DNA of 64,000 nucleotides, taken from Byssochlamys sp. IMV 00236. Its lineage: Eukaryota > Ascomycota > Eurotiomycetes > Eurotiales > Thermoascaceae. Below the pieces are notes generated by a model, which saw only the letters and a program-made list of their open reading frames with translations, was not told the origin of the DNA and made no database searches. The stretch's first letter is position 1. Every line of letters begins with the position of its first letter. Both the position numbers and the translations under genes were made by a program. The stretch spans positions 248,001-312,000 of the forward strand of contig MSJH02000482.1 in the NCBI GenBank assembly GCA_001931875.2. The letters run 5' to 3'. Of this stretch, positions 33,015 through 44,736 are shown piece by piece.

Positions 33015-35459
33015 TCAGCGCACAGGCATAGGTGCCTGCTGGCCACCGAGACTCGTTTGACTGCTGTGGGCGGAGTTTTCAGAGTCGATGTTCGCGCTAG
33101 CTCCGCTATCACCACTCTCCGCGCTGGCGCTCGCACTTCCGGTCAGACTGCTGTTGTTCGGAGAGCCCTTGGCTGGGTACGAATTGCTCACCCCAAGATT
33201 TTGCTCCACTTGCTGTGGTCCGACTGCATTACCTTGCCCGGGAGGATATCGAGGGACGGGTGCTGGTATGCCCCCAGGAGGGGACGGGCGACCCTGTGGC
33301 ATCCCATTTGGAGGTCCAAAGGACGGATGATCCTGAGGCGGAGGAGGCCGAGGCATTCCACGACCACCCATTCCGCCAAACGGAGTGCCTGGTGACTGGC
33401 TCGTTCTCCTGCTTGGAGGGTAAGGGCCAGGACCGTAGTCACCCGCACGGCTGACCGTCAAGGAGTTCGCTCTCGATTCGACATGCATTTGCTTGCGGTC
33501 AACAGCTCCGTATCTGTTAGATGCGTACATCATCATCGGGTTATCCAAGAGATTCTCATGTACACCCGGCATATCCTGCATGATGCGTGCGCTAGTACGG
33601 TTCTTCGATCCGCCAAAGTACCGGCTGAACGAGGAACCTGGGCGACCACCGTTGCTCGCCATCATCTCTGGGTTCTTGCGTAGTTGGCTGGCACTGGGGG
33701 CTTTCCTGGTGCGACGCGATGTGACGCTCATCATATCAAAATTGTCGGGATCGATCTGCGGCACCATCCGAGTGTCCAAGGGATCAAAGTAGTCATCTTC
33801 ATCGTCCTCATCGAAGTTAGGAGCGGGTCGTGATGGTGGCGCTCTCCGAGGACCAGGAGGTCCACGTCTCATGTGCAGCTCCTGCTCGCGCAGCTGCAGT
33901 TCGCGTTGGCGCAGGGCGAGTTCTCGCTCCGCGGATGCACTTCCACCAGCAGCATCGGGGTACGGACCACCGCCGTTCTGAGGTATAGCACCATCGGGAA
34001 GGTCGTCATACAGAACCAGATGACTGAACTCCTCGAGTCCACTGTCCTCGAAGGACGGGTCACGCGGGAGTCTGCCTGGCTGGCCATTTGGTGCCCTGGG
34101 TGGACCACGTCTCGGGGGTGGCATCATTGCCATTCCAGTGGTCGTCCGGCTAGACCTCATAGCTCCGTTCATCGGGGGTCGCAGAGGCGGCATGCCAGAT
34201 TGGGGCGGAACAGACGACATACGTGGAGGTGGCTGCGCTAAGACGGGGGGAGAAGGCTCCGTCTTCTGAGGTCTCGTCTGGTTGACAATATTCACATGGT
34301 GGAGCATCGCATACAGAGTCTCTATCCGCGGGACCCGGACAGACAACTCCGTCGCCAATTTCACCGCGGATCCCAGGTAGGTCTCGACTTCCATGGGCCG
34401 CCTCGCAACGAAATCCTGATACATAATGCTTTGAGTGTCCGATGGGGCAGTCATACTCCCGATCGTCTTTTCACGAAAGTTGTCTGGGAACGAACAGCCC
34501 TGCGCTTTGGCCAGTTCGATAAGTTCGTCGATAACGTCTGACACCATTTGGCGGACACCAACTTTCTCCAGGAGCTGAGCATGATTAGGCGTGTCAAAGA
34601 GAACACTGGCGGGGTGGAATGCGATCGGTCTGCCAAGCAGTGTCAGCGCCAGTTCCGCATGTAGGGGAAGAAATGAGGTTGACAACTTACCCGACCATAT
34701 GTTCAAATTGTTCCTGTCGGATGTTCTTGGAAACCTTGCAATCCACCTGGCCGGTGCCCAAGGTGATGGCGAGGGCGACGGCCATATCGTTCTGTATAGA
34801 AGCAGGGATCGACGGGTTCTTATTGGCGGGTCCCACCCAGATCTCCGTCGACCCCGTATGCTCGAATTCACTAGCCCCGATCTGCGTGATCTCAAGACCC
34901 GAAACGAGGGACAGGACGACGTTTGTCGGGAAGCGCTGCTCCAGATGAGCTTCCACACCCAGCGTGTTTGTAGTGTTGACGAGGATGCATGTATGTTGTG
35001 GTGTAACGACAGACTCAATCACTGCAGCCAGATCGTAGACGTCTGGCAACGCCTTCACGCAGAGAATAACGTAATCGTATGCGTTCTCCCTCGAGGATGC
35101 TTCTTCAGGACTGCGCACGACTATCATGTCATGCAGGTCAGCACCCAATCGTACGGGAGTGGTTTGGAAAGAATGAATTGACGATGGCAGTACATACCAT
35201 GACGGGGTTTAAACCGTTCATTGCCGAATTGTTTTGACCTACAGACAATTGTGTCAGCGACAGGCGATAAACCAAAGGAGGAGAGGGGCATCGTAGTTGA
35301 AACGTACTTGAATGAGACACCGTATTGTGCTACTGACTCGAATCCCGACTTCCAGACGAGTGTTACGTCGCATGAATTGGTCGCCTGCAGCCTCCACGAC
35401 AGGAAGGCCGACACTGCATTGCCGCCCACTACACAGGTACGTTTTAGCAATCCGCTCAT
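33015..35459 (-). CDS. Ketopantoate reductase (ApbA/PanE)-like protein with long disordered tail
   Basis: Four exons (35459-35308, 35238-35198, 35120-34691, 34629-33015) give 745 aa; exon 2 is only 41 nt. The first ~330 residues are a PanE/ApbA-like unit. It has a Rossmann start 'RTCVVGGNAVSAFLSWRL', 'YDYVILCVKALPDV', 'TPQHTCILVNTTNTLGVE' and the C-terminal helical domain around 'RPMEVETYLGSAVKLATEL'. ApbA/PanE enzymes reduce 2-dehydropantoate to pantoate with NADPH. The rest (~400 residues) is Pro/Gly/Ser-rich and disordered, with a charged coiled-coil-like patch 'ELALRQRELQLREQEL' and an acidic 'DEDDEDDYFDP'. Such tails are absent from bacterial PanE, so a role beyond pantothenate synthesis is likely; that is inference. 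The frame upstream of the ATG stays open to 36122 but is low-complexity leader. Confidence 0.85.
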
Positions 35460-36126
35460 CTCTTTCGGGTCGACGCCTTTGTTGTGATTCTCAATCGGGA
35501 TGGAATGGGTCGCAGGAGATCGGTTTCCGGATGGGAAGAGCAGAAGGATCAGAAAGCCATTGCAGGATAGGATGAGGCCATACCTGATAGAATGCGCAGC
35601 CTTGGCGGAGAAGGAGCCATTGCGATAAGAAGAGCCGTCCAGAGAAGGCGTCAGACGGAGGGGACGATGGAGGAACGACGCAGACGGCCGTGTCGGGAGG
35701 CAACTCCCAGGAGACGAGGTCGACGGGAGCTCGAGTGTAGAGGGACGATGTCGATAGGGAAGAACGACCGCGTCAGGCGAATGCCAGAAGAAGAGATCCC
35801 CAAGAAAACAAGCGAAGGCTAACACGGAACGAGAGGAGGAGGGATCCCGGACGACGGCTTCAACGCAAACAACAACAGAAAAAACGAACGAGGGGGGAGG
35901 AAAGGATAAGGTAGATGGATGGGAGGGGGGTTCAGGAAGGGGCAGAACCACGGGAGGTGGAAAGGATGTATTTGGGAGGGAAAAAAGGATGATAGAAGGG
36001 TGGAGGAAGAGAGTGAGAGCGAGAGCGAGAGAGAGCGAATGGATTGGCTGTCTCGACGGGCGCTGAGAGAGCCCTTGGGCGGTGCTCGAATCGCCTGCCA
36101 GCCGCGCCCGGAGCAGAATCAAGCAA

Positions 36127-36147
36127 TAATTAATTAATTAATTAATT
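36127..36147. repeat. AATT tetranucleotide repeat
   Basis: About five AATT/TTAA copies flanked by AT-rich DNA in the leader region upstream of the ketopantoate-reductase-like gene. A shorter copy of the same type is at about 39230-39253. Confidence 0.85.
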
Positions 36148-36557
36148 ATTATTGAAGTGAACGCGACAGCAATCAATGCGTGGCTTTTTTTTGCCTATCT
36201 ATCCGCTGCCGGTTTTCTTTTTTTCTTTTCCTTTTCTTCTTCTTCTTCTTCTTTTCTGCTGCGGCCTAGACACGCCGTGGAATTCGGGGGGGGTTGGGCT
36301 GAGATGCGCGATCAGGACGCTTTCGTGGAGCAGCCCACTCAACAAGCACCACGCGGGCAGTAATCCAAAAACAGAACGCTTGTTTAGTCGGTCTGGTATT
36401 TTAACCCCCCCGTGTGTCTGGTGGGATGATGATGGTAGTAGTCTGGGATGCGATGTGATGGAAGGGAGGGGGGTAAGACAGGATAGGAATGCCTCTATGG
36501 TGTGGACTGGGTTTCTGCCGTCTACTAACTAGTGTATATTAAGTGGTAGTGCAGTAG

Positions 36558-36579
36558 TAGATAGATAGATAGATAGATA
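36558..36579. repeat. GATA tetranucleotide repeat
   Basis: Five and a half TAGA/GATA units in intergenic DNA. GATA cores are recognised by AreA-type factors, but a simple repeat far from any start codon is weak evidence of regulation. Confidence 0.85.
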
Positions 36580-38706
36580 CTGATACACTGACTGATTGAC
36601 AGTTAGTAGATGGTAGATAGTCGAAGAATAATAATACTGATTCTCTGCTGCAACCACCACCAACCACCCTATCCTCCTCCATCTCAATCTCAATCTCGCT
36701 CCCGAAGCGGAACTCCCCCTTCTGCTGCCAGCGGATCGGACAGAAGAAAAAAAAGCCCACCGGGGCCGATGATGACAGGGCCAGTCCATCCTGCATCCAC
36801 TCGCAAACCCACCTGGATGGGTCGTGGAAGTAGGCGGCCGCTAACTAACAGATTGCTGTCCAGACCGGCGTCGGATTGTGCATGACAAAATGCGATAGCT
36901 ACACGGCGTTATGCCAGATATGCGGATGCAAAGCACAGTCCGTCGATGGTTCGGCGATCGCGCTCTGCGTCGGAAAGAACCATGGTATGAGGGCCTGCAA
37001 GAAAGGGATGATGAGCAGTGTAGATAGTTATTAATATTATTATTTATCCTCCAGAACTAACTAGTTGCTACAATTATAAATTAATGCCCATATCCATATT
37101 TAACTACTCACTAGTGGTTCGTTTCCTCCACGTCCTTTCGCAGAAAATGTGGGTTTGGGTCTCGCCTCGAACCGGTTCCTTTCATGATTCATCGTTGCTC
37201 TGCCAGTTCGACGGACTAGATATAACATTATTATTACTTTAAAGTGCTTAGACCGGCCAGACAAGGTTGCTACCATAGATGATCGATCGTTTGGGGCTAT
37301 CAATAATAATCTATCCTAGGTATCTATCTCTCTCTATCCAGAACTGCACTCTCCAAGGTAAGAAGAAGCTTCCCATGCTCGGGTTCTGATCCTGTCTTCG
37401 GTTCCGGCATGCCAGAATCCTCCCCTTCGGCAAGGATTGGCATGGACTGCGTCAGCCCGGAAAACAAAACCCATGATATCAACACACGGGAAGCTGTCGA
37501 GACCTCCAGCCCCCACGAGGAACGCGCACGCGTGCCGTCTCGCCTCTCGCAAGAACGCTGGGTCGACAGGCGAGGTAAAAGTAAACGGTTGCCAGAGACA
37601 CATACACACGTACACACACGTCTGTTTGCGGTTCTCCCTGCCAATATGGGGTTCGAAGATCATCCGTCTGCAGCCCCCAACCATAGGAACGCGACTCGAA
37701 AACATTATTCTTATCGGAGAGAGGGTTTGGTGGTGATTATCTGCGCCTCCTTAAACATGCCACGAGTTCCCTTCTGTCCGCTCTGCGCTCTCTCAGGAAT
37801 TCTGGTCATGCAACACCAATAATGCAACTCCATCGCAAGCTCTCTGCACGTATCTGCCCGGGATTCATCGCCTGGCACTTGGCCTCAGCACAAGCAAGCG
37901 GACTGTGCGCGCGACCGTCGTTGTAAAGGGTCAACACTGCTACTATTAATAAATCATTAGACGGCGCCAGACGCTCGCCCTCTAGCCCTGCAGTAAAGCC
38001 ACCCTTCACATCCCTCCGCTGCAAGGCCGCCTATCTACTCTAGTAGTGATATCTAGCACAGAATTACTTAGATAAGGATCTTAGAAAAGGACCCTAACGA
38101 GCATATACCATAGGCAGGGCAAGTCGCGACCGGTCATTGGCAATAATCGCGCCAAGAGGACGGTCAGCTGTCAACTTGACCGATCCTGTTTATGTTCAGC
38201 CCATAATGGCCTTGTTTTCTCTCTCGCTCTCCCTCTCTCTAGTCCAGGCGCTGGTTGCGCACCGTCTCCTACCCACTGGGAAATGAAACCAAGCGTGCTG
38301 GTCAGAGAGACGATTCTTCCAACTTCCAACTCCCACTGCTTTGTCTCTCTAATTCTAGTCTGACCGCTACCACAAAGTCCCCGAGACGGCCATCAAAGCT
38401 CTGTTAGACCGATCGTCTCTGTGGCGCTACTTGGTGAGAAACCGCCAATCCACCATACGATCACCCTCAAAACCTATGTCCACGACAGCTGCGGAAGCGC
38501 TAGGAAGAGATTTACAAGAATTCGGCGGCCAGAAGTTGCACCGCCATCCGAACCGATAGGCGGCAATGCGGACCGTGAGGCTCTACGGTAGAAATACGAA
38601 GAACAGACTTCACCATGGATGGATTTTCGTCTCTGTCGCGATCTGAATGTGAACGGGTTCTCCTCGCAGCTCAGAAAGGCTAAGAAGCGCTCTCTCTGTC
38701 TCCCTC

Positions 38707-38731
38707 TTTTTTTTCTTTTTTTTTTTTTTCT
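38707..38731. repeat. Poly-T tract interrupted by single C residues
   Basis: A T-rich run of about 25 bp in the gene-free region. Nothing nearby identifies it as a retroposon tail or terminator. Confidence 0.7.
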
Positions 38732-41700
38732 TCCCAGTCACTTTCAGCTTTCCCCTTGATCACACACGATTATCGCATCTGGAGAACCTCATTGGCACCG
38801 CGGTCGCCCCAGCCACACGCCCGCAGTAGATCATGACGTTCCGCGGACTGCGAATATGATTTATGGTAGGTAATTAACTCTGTTCTCGACGCTTCCAGGC
38901 CGGGCCAAACCTGTCAGAGAGTCATGGACTCGGCAACCGGGGTGGATAACGGGCTAAAGGGAAGCTCTAGACTCGAAAGGACATTAGTGAGAACAAAAAG
39001 AACAAGGAGCATGCCGATGTGTGGAGAGAGCGCCCATCGCCAGTGACGGCACAAAGACGGGACGGACGAAGCCACGGGAGACTTAGCTTTCTGGCGAACC
39101 TGCTCTGCCTTGTTTCCCAAGGGTTGGCATTCGTTCGGTCCCTGACCATCTGAGCATTCGGATTGCGACTGTCCCATGGATTGCCCTTTTAGTCAGGAAC
39201 AACTGGGTTGGTGGCCTGCCATGGTTCAAATTAATTAATTAATCTAATTAATTGAACCTGTAGAGCATCTACCATAAAGTATATAAGTTCAGCCCCACGC
39301 TTTCTGCGCGCGGAGAAAATCCCAGAGGAACGACGAAGAACGACCAAGAGCCAATCAGCCGCGTCTCTATCACCATTGAATACCATACCTAGAGTTCGAG
39401 CTGACCACAATAATAATAACGATAATCCATCATTGTTGCTACCATTGTCCCTGACTCTGATACCACGCAATGATCAGCTATTAGAGCTGTCTCGCTTCTA
39501 CCCACCCCATTGACGTGACGTAACAGTGGTTCGGGCCCTAGAACGAAGCTCCTGTCTCACTCTCACGTTCCCCGGTTCCAGACGCGTCTTTTCTGATGCT
39601 TTTGAAATTTATTTTTTTTATCGTCGTTCTATCCTTTTATTTATTTATTACCTCCAGAGTACTCTATATAATAATAATAATAGTATAGGAAAGTCTCAAG
39701 AAAAGCATCTCCTTACGCTGCATTAAGGCATCTTTCCAATAACTAACTAACTAAACACCTTTCCCAGAATCCCTAATCTTACATATGGTAGTCTCACGCG
39801 TCGCGTCGCCGTCCTGAATAATTCTCATAGAAAAGCCATTGCCTCTGCTATTACTTCCTCGAACTCGATAATAATAATAAGAAGAATAAGAACGGTATAA
39901 TAATAGGGCTAAACGCGCACCGCGGAGTAGAGTTTACCATATAGGTATTGTTGCCGTATCGGGTAACTGGGTACGTGGAAGTCAAAAATGATAATCCCCA
40001 CTGCATTCGTCAGTAGTAGCGGACGTACTACGCGTATGTTTTATGGTTTTCTTTAATACTTGATGCGTGTATATTTCACATAATTGAGGGAGCAGGGGGA
40101 GAAATTTTCTCTTGTTTACTGTATAAAGAATAGAAGGTTGGTAGTGTTTTTTTTTTTCCTGATATGCGGATGTGATATATATTCAACTATATAGTACTCG
40201 CCATGTTATAACTATATAAGTCCTCTCGCAACCCAAATATAATTGAAATTATGTCGTTCAACTTACTATAACTTGTATATCAAATGATAATATATAGATC
40301 GATGCATTATACTAGATCATACCACTATACAATTATACTGGTTTAATTACCCTACCCGGGTTCTCGATCAGGCGCCTAAGTCGAAGGTGTAAATAGGAAG
40401 GATCATAACGAGAACCTCCCAATGTTTTTATATCGAAAATATGATATTATATAAGTATAATCGGTTGCTCACGCCTGGATCTGTAACACGATTAAGAGAT
40501 ACCCCGCTGACGTTGTAATTACACACAGGGATCGCTATAACTAGGGAGTTACTTATAGTGGCTCGTTAGGAGCTATATAACCAAGTACTACCCGTCTTCT
40601 TCTGATCAGAGGCTTCTATACGTTTTGACATAATGCTGTTATAGATTTTAATGCGTCTGTTATAAACCTGTTCGCCGCGTATATATATATACCAATAACC
40701 ATGCACCTACATGATCACGTTAATGATCTTACAGCCCCTTGATAACTAACTCATATTTCCATCTATCGCACCTCCAAGAAACATATCAAATCAAAAAGTA
40801 AGTATCGCGAGATAAATCCCTCGCACAGCCACTTCTCTTTTACCCCAGACTAAATCTCTAACGGGGAATCTACCCAAAAGCCGAAAAGCGATACCCAAGT
40901 AGCAAGCAACCCCACCCCTAGCTAGGATATACTCACCTCAAGATAAGAAACAGACAACCCCCATATCGAGAACTTAGCACCCAACCCTTTCGGCACCCGG
41001 ATCGCGAAAGAGATTTATTATACATAGGACATGCAACATATGCGCGTGCATATACGTATTGCCCTTTCTTACTAAGAAGGACAAGGAAGGGGCTTAAAAA
41101 AAATTCCAAATCCGAACCTTGCAGGAGAAGACTCATGCGTGCATATCTCTCGGAAGCACGCGGGAAGATAAGAGGGGATATGGGTTGGAGGAGGGATTTA
41201 GGAACCTGAAGGTGATATTGTTTAATTGGAGGATAGGCAATATTATTGATATATAAAATATATGTATTCTTTTGAAGATGGACACTTGGAAATTACGTGT
41301 TGTGTATACATCGCCGCTGAGACGGGCTCCCGCGGTGGAAGACTGACCGACTTAGCATTACTTGCGTTATTCTTATCAACCTTGCTACGCGGGTGCAATG
41401 ATGACTCGCAAAACGACTATTTGCTTTACCAAATCATACAGACACACAGAGACATATACCGCAAAGGAATGGCACCAACGCATAAGTCCGCGATCAGCTA
41501 AATTAATTACCTGCTCCATACCCAGTACATCATCAAGGTTTTCCTTTTTTTCCTATTTCAGGACGTTCCTATGAGGCACAGCCCCTCTCGCAACTGATAT
41601 CCTTCACATCCTGATCCAGTGGTTGCAAATAAGACGAAACATAATATCACAACCCGGCCGTCGCGCCAGAAGAGGATAAAAGACAGCATCTACGGGATGC

Positions 41701-43699
41701 TTAGGCCATGTAGGTGCTGGAATCAACACCACCCTCGGGATACTCAGGGAGAGCAACCTCGAATCGCTTCTCGATCTCCTTAAGCACCTTCTCGTCCTCC
41801 TCGCTGCTGACAAAAGAGATCGACAGACCCTTGGTACCGAAACGACCGGCACGACCGACACGGTGGAGATAGGAATCCGCATCAGCGGGGAGATCGTAGT
41901 TGATGGCGAGGTTGATGCGCTCAATATCGATACCACGGCCGAACACGTCAGTGGCAACGCAGATACGCTTGTTGAACTCCTTGAACTCCTTGTAACGTTT
42001 GATACTGTGATACGTTAGAATGGGCTGAAGAGAAAACAAACACGAAGCAATAAAACTTACCGCTCCTCCTGGCTGACACCAGAGTGGACTGCAATACTGG
42101 GGAAGTTGCATTCTCTCAAGAGCTTGTCCAGCTCGTTTGCACGCAGCGTGCTCTTGACAAAGATAATAACCTGGTTGAACTCGAGGCTGTCGAGCAGCTC
42201 GTTCAACTTTCGGTTCTTCTCGGCCTCGCTGAGCTTGATGTAGTACTGCTGGAGACCGTGGAGTGTGAGCTTGGTGTCATCATCCACATAGACCTCAAGC
42301 GGGTTTCTCATGAACTTCTTGCAGACAGGTCTGATTTCCTGCGAGAGGGTCGCACTGAACATCATGACCTGCTTGTCGGCAGGGGTAGCACGGAAGATTT
42401 CCTGGACATCGCGGCGCATGTCTTTGCAATAGTGAGCACTCGCGCCTTCAACAATAATACAGTAGTTCAGACTTACCGATCTGGTCGAGCATCTTGTCAC
42501 ACTCATCGAGAACGAAGCACTTAACGCTGCGCAGAGACAGCTTCTTCTCACGCACCAGGGCGTTCAATCGACCGGGCGTGCCGACAACGATGTTGGGGTA
42601 GGTTTCCTTGTTGGACAGAAGCTCAATGTCCTTCTGGATGGGAGTACCTCCGTAGAACACGGCCGTCTTCACATCCGGAAGATACTTGCTGAATCGTGCG
42701 TACTCGTTCTTGATCTGATACGCCAACTCACGGGTGTGGCACATGACGAGGATCTGGGCCTCGCCCGGAACTGGCTCCAGCTGGTGGAGGGTGGTGAGAA
42801 CGAAGACTGCCGTCTTTCCGAGACCAGACTTTGCCTGGCAGAGAACATCGACATTGAGGATGGCCGTGGGAATGCAAACTTGCTGGACTGTAGTAAGGCG
42901 CGACGATATGTTAGACTTGGTCCGATCCATGAATTTTGAAAGAAGCAATTCGCATCGCAAAACGTCCGTCCGTCCATCCCCCGGTAGTGGTGACCAGCAA
43001 AACAACTTTATCTATTCCACCCAGCAAGACCACAAGGTACTTTTTTCAACCATCTTCTGCAAAAGAAGATCTGATCAGGAGCCTCGTGCAGGTCAACACG
43101 GGAACACCCCCATGCGCAGAGGTGGCATTCAAAAGGACATAAATTCCTCTTGTTCATGGGCCCTGCAAACTTCCCCAGCTATTACACCTTGGCAGGTATG
43201 ATCTTTGGGCTTCGAGAGGCAGTTATTACCCGTGAGATACCGGGGCTTTTTTTTGTGCCTTGAGCTCGATCGTGAGGAAGCTAGCCGCAGCCGTGTTGCA
43301 GCGTAGCGTGATCTCGAGGAGAAACATCCCCGTGCCGCCTGCAGCTCGGGACCAGATTTGACCAGGCGATGTACAACCCTCGGCGGAGATGGACGGACGG
43401 TGGAAGATGGACAATGGAAGGCTGTGGGAGAAATATTATAACTAACCCTCCGATGGATGTTCGAAACCGCAATCGGTGATCGCACGCAGAAGCTCTCCTT
43501 TGAGCAGGAAGTCACGGAAACCGGTAGAGTGAATGCCGACATAACTGCCCTTCTTGTCTGGGCGACCGCCTGACACAGTCAGATCGCCCTTCTTCGCAGC
43601 GGCACCGTTGGAAGCAGCCGGTGCGGCGGATGTCGTCGCGGCATCCGTCGTCTGGAGCTCCTCATCGGAGTAATCGATGAGATCCTCTTCGTGAGACAT
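41701..43699 (-). CDS. sub2: ATP-dependent RNA helicase Sub2 (UAP56)
   Basis: Four exons (43699-43447, 42887-42477, 42421-42061, 42004-41701) give 442 aa. Sub2 is the DECD-box ATPase of the TREX complex, acting in spliceosome assembly and nuclear mRNA export. Features: acidic N-terminus '[12 protein letters not shown]', Q-motif region '[28 protein letters not shown]', motif I 'AKSGLGKT' (residues 103-110), 'DECD' (212-215), 'SAT', '[15 protein letters not shown]' and '[13 protein letters not shown]'. DECD instead of DEAD, and GLGKT, identify Sub2/UAP56 specifically. The first intron is 559 nt, about ten times longer than the other two (55 and 56 nt). Length and motifs are complete. Confidence 0.97.
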
Positions 43700-44154
43700 G
43701 GTGGAAAAGTCGGTGAGTGACGAGGTGGTAGGCGAAGTATTGGTGAGTCTAGCAGAGGCGCGTCCCGAGGCAGCAAAGCCTGGGAAAGCGTGAGTTGAGA
43801 CTTGGGAAGAGAACTGGGGCCTCGACTATGGACCTGGAGAATTAGACAATCGCAAGAGCCACAACGGCGTTCTCGCAAGCGCAATAAAACAGACGAAGGG
43901 ACGAGGCCGACAATGAAGGAGATGGTTGTAGGTTGATGGCAAGACAAGACAGCACTGCGAGGGATGAAAGAGAAGACAAGGCGCGGTAGATCACGTGACC
44001 GGAATCGCCATCTGGAGCCCCAAGATCTTAGCCTTTTTCGACTTAGCGCCACATCGCCACCGTCCGCTTCAGGCGAACGCCAGTTCACCAAAATGCTTCT
44101 TTGAAGTTTGGCGCAATCTTCTCCGTCTCCGACCGGGGGGAGATCGACTGTACG
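43700..44154. promoter_or_regulatory. Shared divergent promoter of sub2 and the RNase P subunit gene
   Basis: A 455-bp gap between two divergent start codons, with no open frame that excludes the genes' own leaders. It must hold both promoters and both 5' leaders. A TATA box is not obvious. Coordinated control of two RNA-processing genes is plausible but unproven. Confidence 0.5.
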
Positions 44155-44736
44155 ATGGCAAAGCAGAAAGTGAAGAAGGATGTCAGTGCCAGGGGGCCAC
44201 CGCATATACGTGCTCGTCTGGAATATCTCCGAAAGGCGGCTGTATACATCCAATCTGCGTCGACATCGAGGTTGAGACCAGATCAGAATGATAATACGGA
44301 TGAGCAAATGACCGATGGTCAAATGCTGCAGGCGGTACACACTGAGCCGAAGATAGTCGAGTCATCAGAGACACGGGATGGACACCAAGAACTCGACCAG
44401 CCGATACATAACCAGAATCATACATTATGCATCCCCCGCCAGTTCATATCGCAGATGCGAGGTGTCTCTCTAAAGTCACAGATGCGATTGCCCATCGAGG
44501 TCAAGCGGTCTTTCTGCAAACGGTGTGACATTATCCTAGTTCCAGGATTCAACTGCGTTGAGAGAATAGAGAATGCAAGTCGCGGTGGAAAGAAACCGTG
44601 GGCCGATGTACGGGTCGTCCGTTGCACTGCCTGTGGGACAGAGAAGCGCTTCCCTCAGACGGACAGACGCAGTAAAAAGCTCTCGGAACGCAAGTCAGAG
44701 GCTGCTGCGAAGAATACATCGTTAGCGCCATTGTGA
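44155..44736 (+). CDS. RNase P/MRP protein subunit of the Rpr2/Rpp21 family
   Basis: A single exon of 193 aa. The C-terminal half carries the Rpr2/Rpp21/Snm1 zinc domain: 'VSLKSQMRLPIEVKRSFCKRCDIILVPGFN' with the first two Cys, then 'GGKKPWADVRVVRCTACGTEKRFP' with the second pair. The four Cys bind zinc. The subunit helps RNase P cleave 5' leaders of tRNA precursors in the nucleus. The N-terminal helix 'HIRARLEYLRKAAVYIQSA' is typical of the family. The insertion between residues 45 and 95 is low-complexity. I chose the ATG at 44155; an open frame reaches 44101 without a better start. Rpp21 versus Snm1 cannot be separated by eye. Confidence 0.88.
   Translation: MAKQKVKKDVSARGPPHIRARLEYLRKAAVYIQSASTSRLRPDQNDNTDEQMTDGQMLQAVHTEPKIVESSETRDGHQELDQPIHNQNHTLCIPRQFISQMRGVSLKSQMRLPIEVKRSFCKRCDIILVPGFNCVERIENASRGGKKPWADVRVVRCTACGTEKRFPQTDRRSKKLSERKSEAAAKNTSLAPL

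Larger units (their letters stand above)
35460..41700. other. 6.2-kb gene-free region with microsatellites and an AT-rich core
   Basis: No protein gene recognised. 35460-36130 is probably the long leader of the ketopantoate-reductase-like gene. Then follow AATT, GATA and poly-T microsatellites, GC-balanced DNA with short motif-free frames (36600-39200), and a strongly AT-rich stretch (about 39600-41250) rich in TATA and AATAAT. The rightmost part is the 3' end of sub2. A small frame at 39177-38914 (minus, 87 codons) has one hydrophobic segment but no recognised family. Confidence 0.5.
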
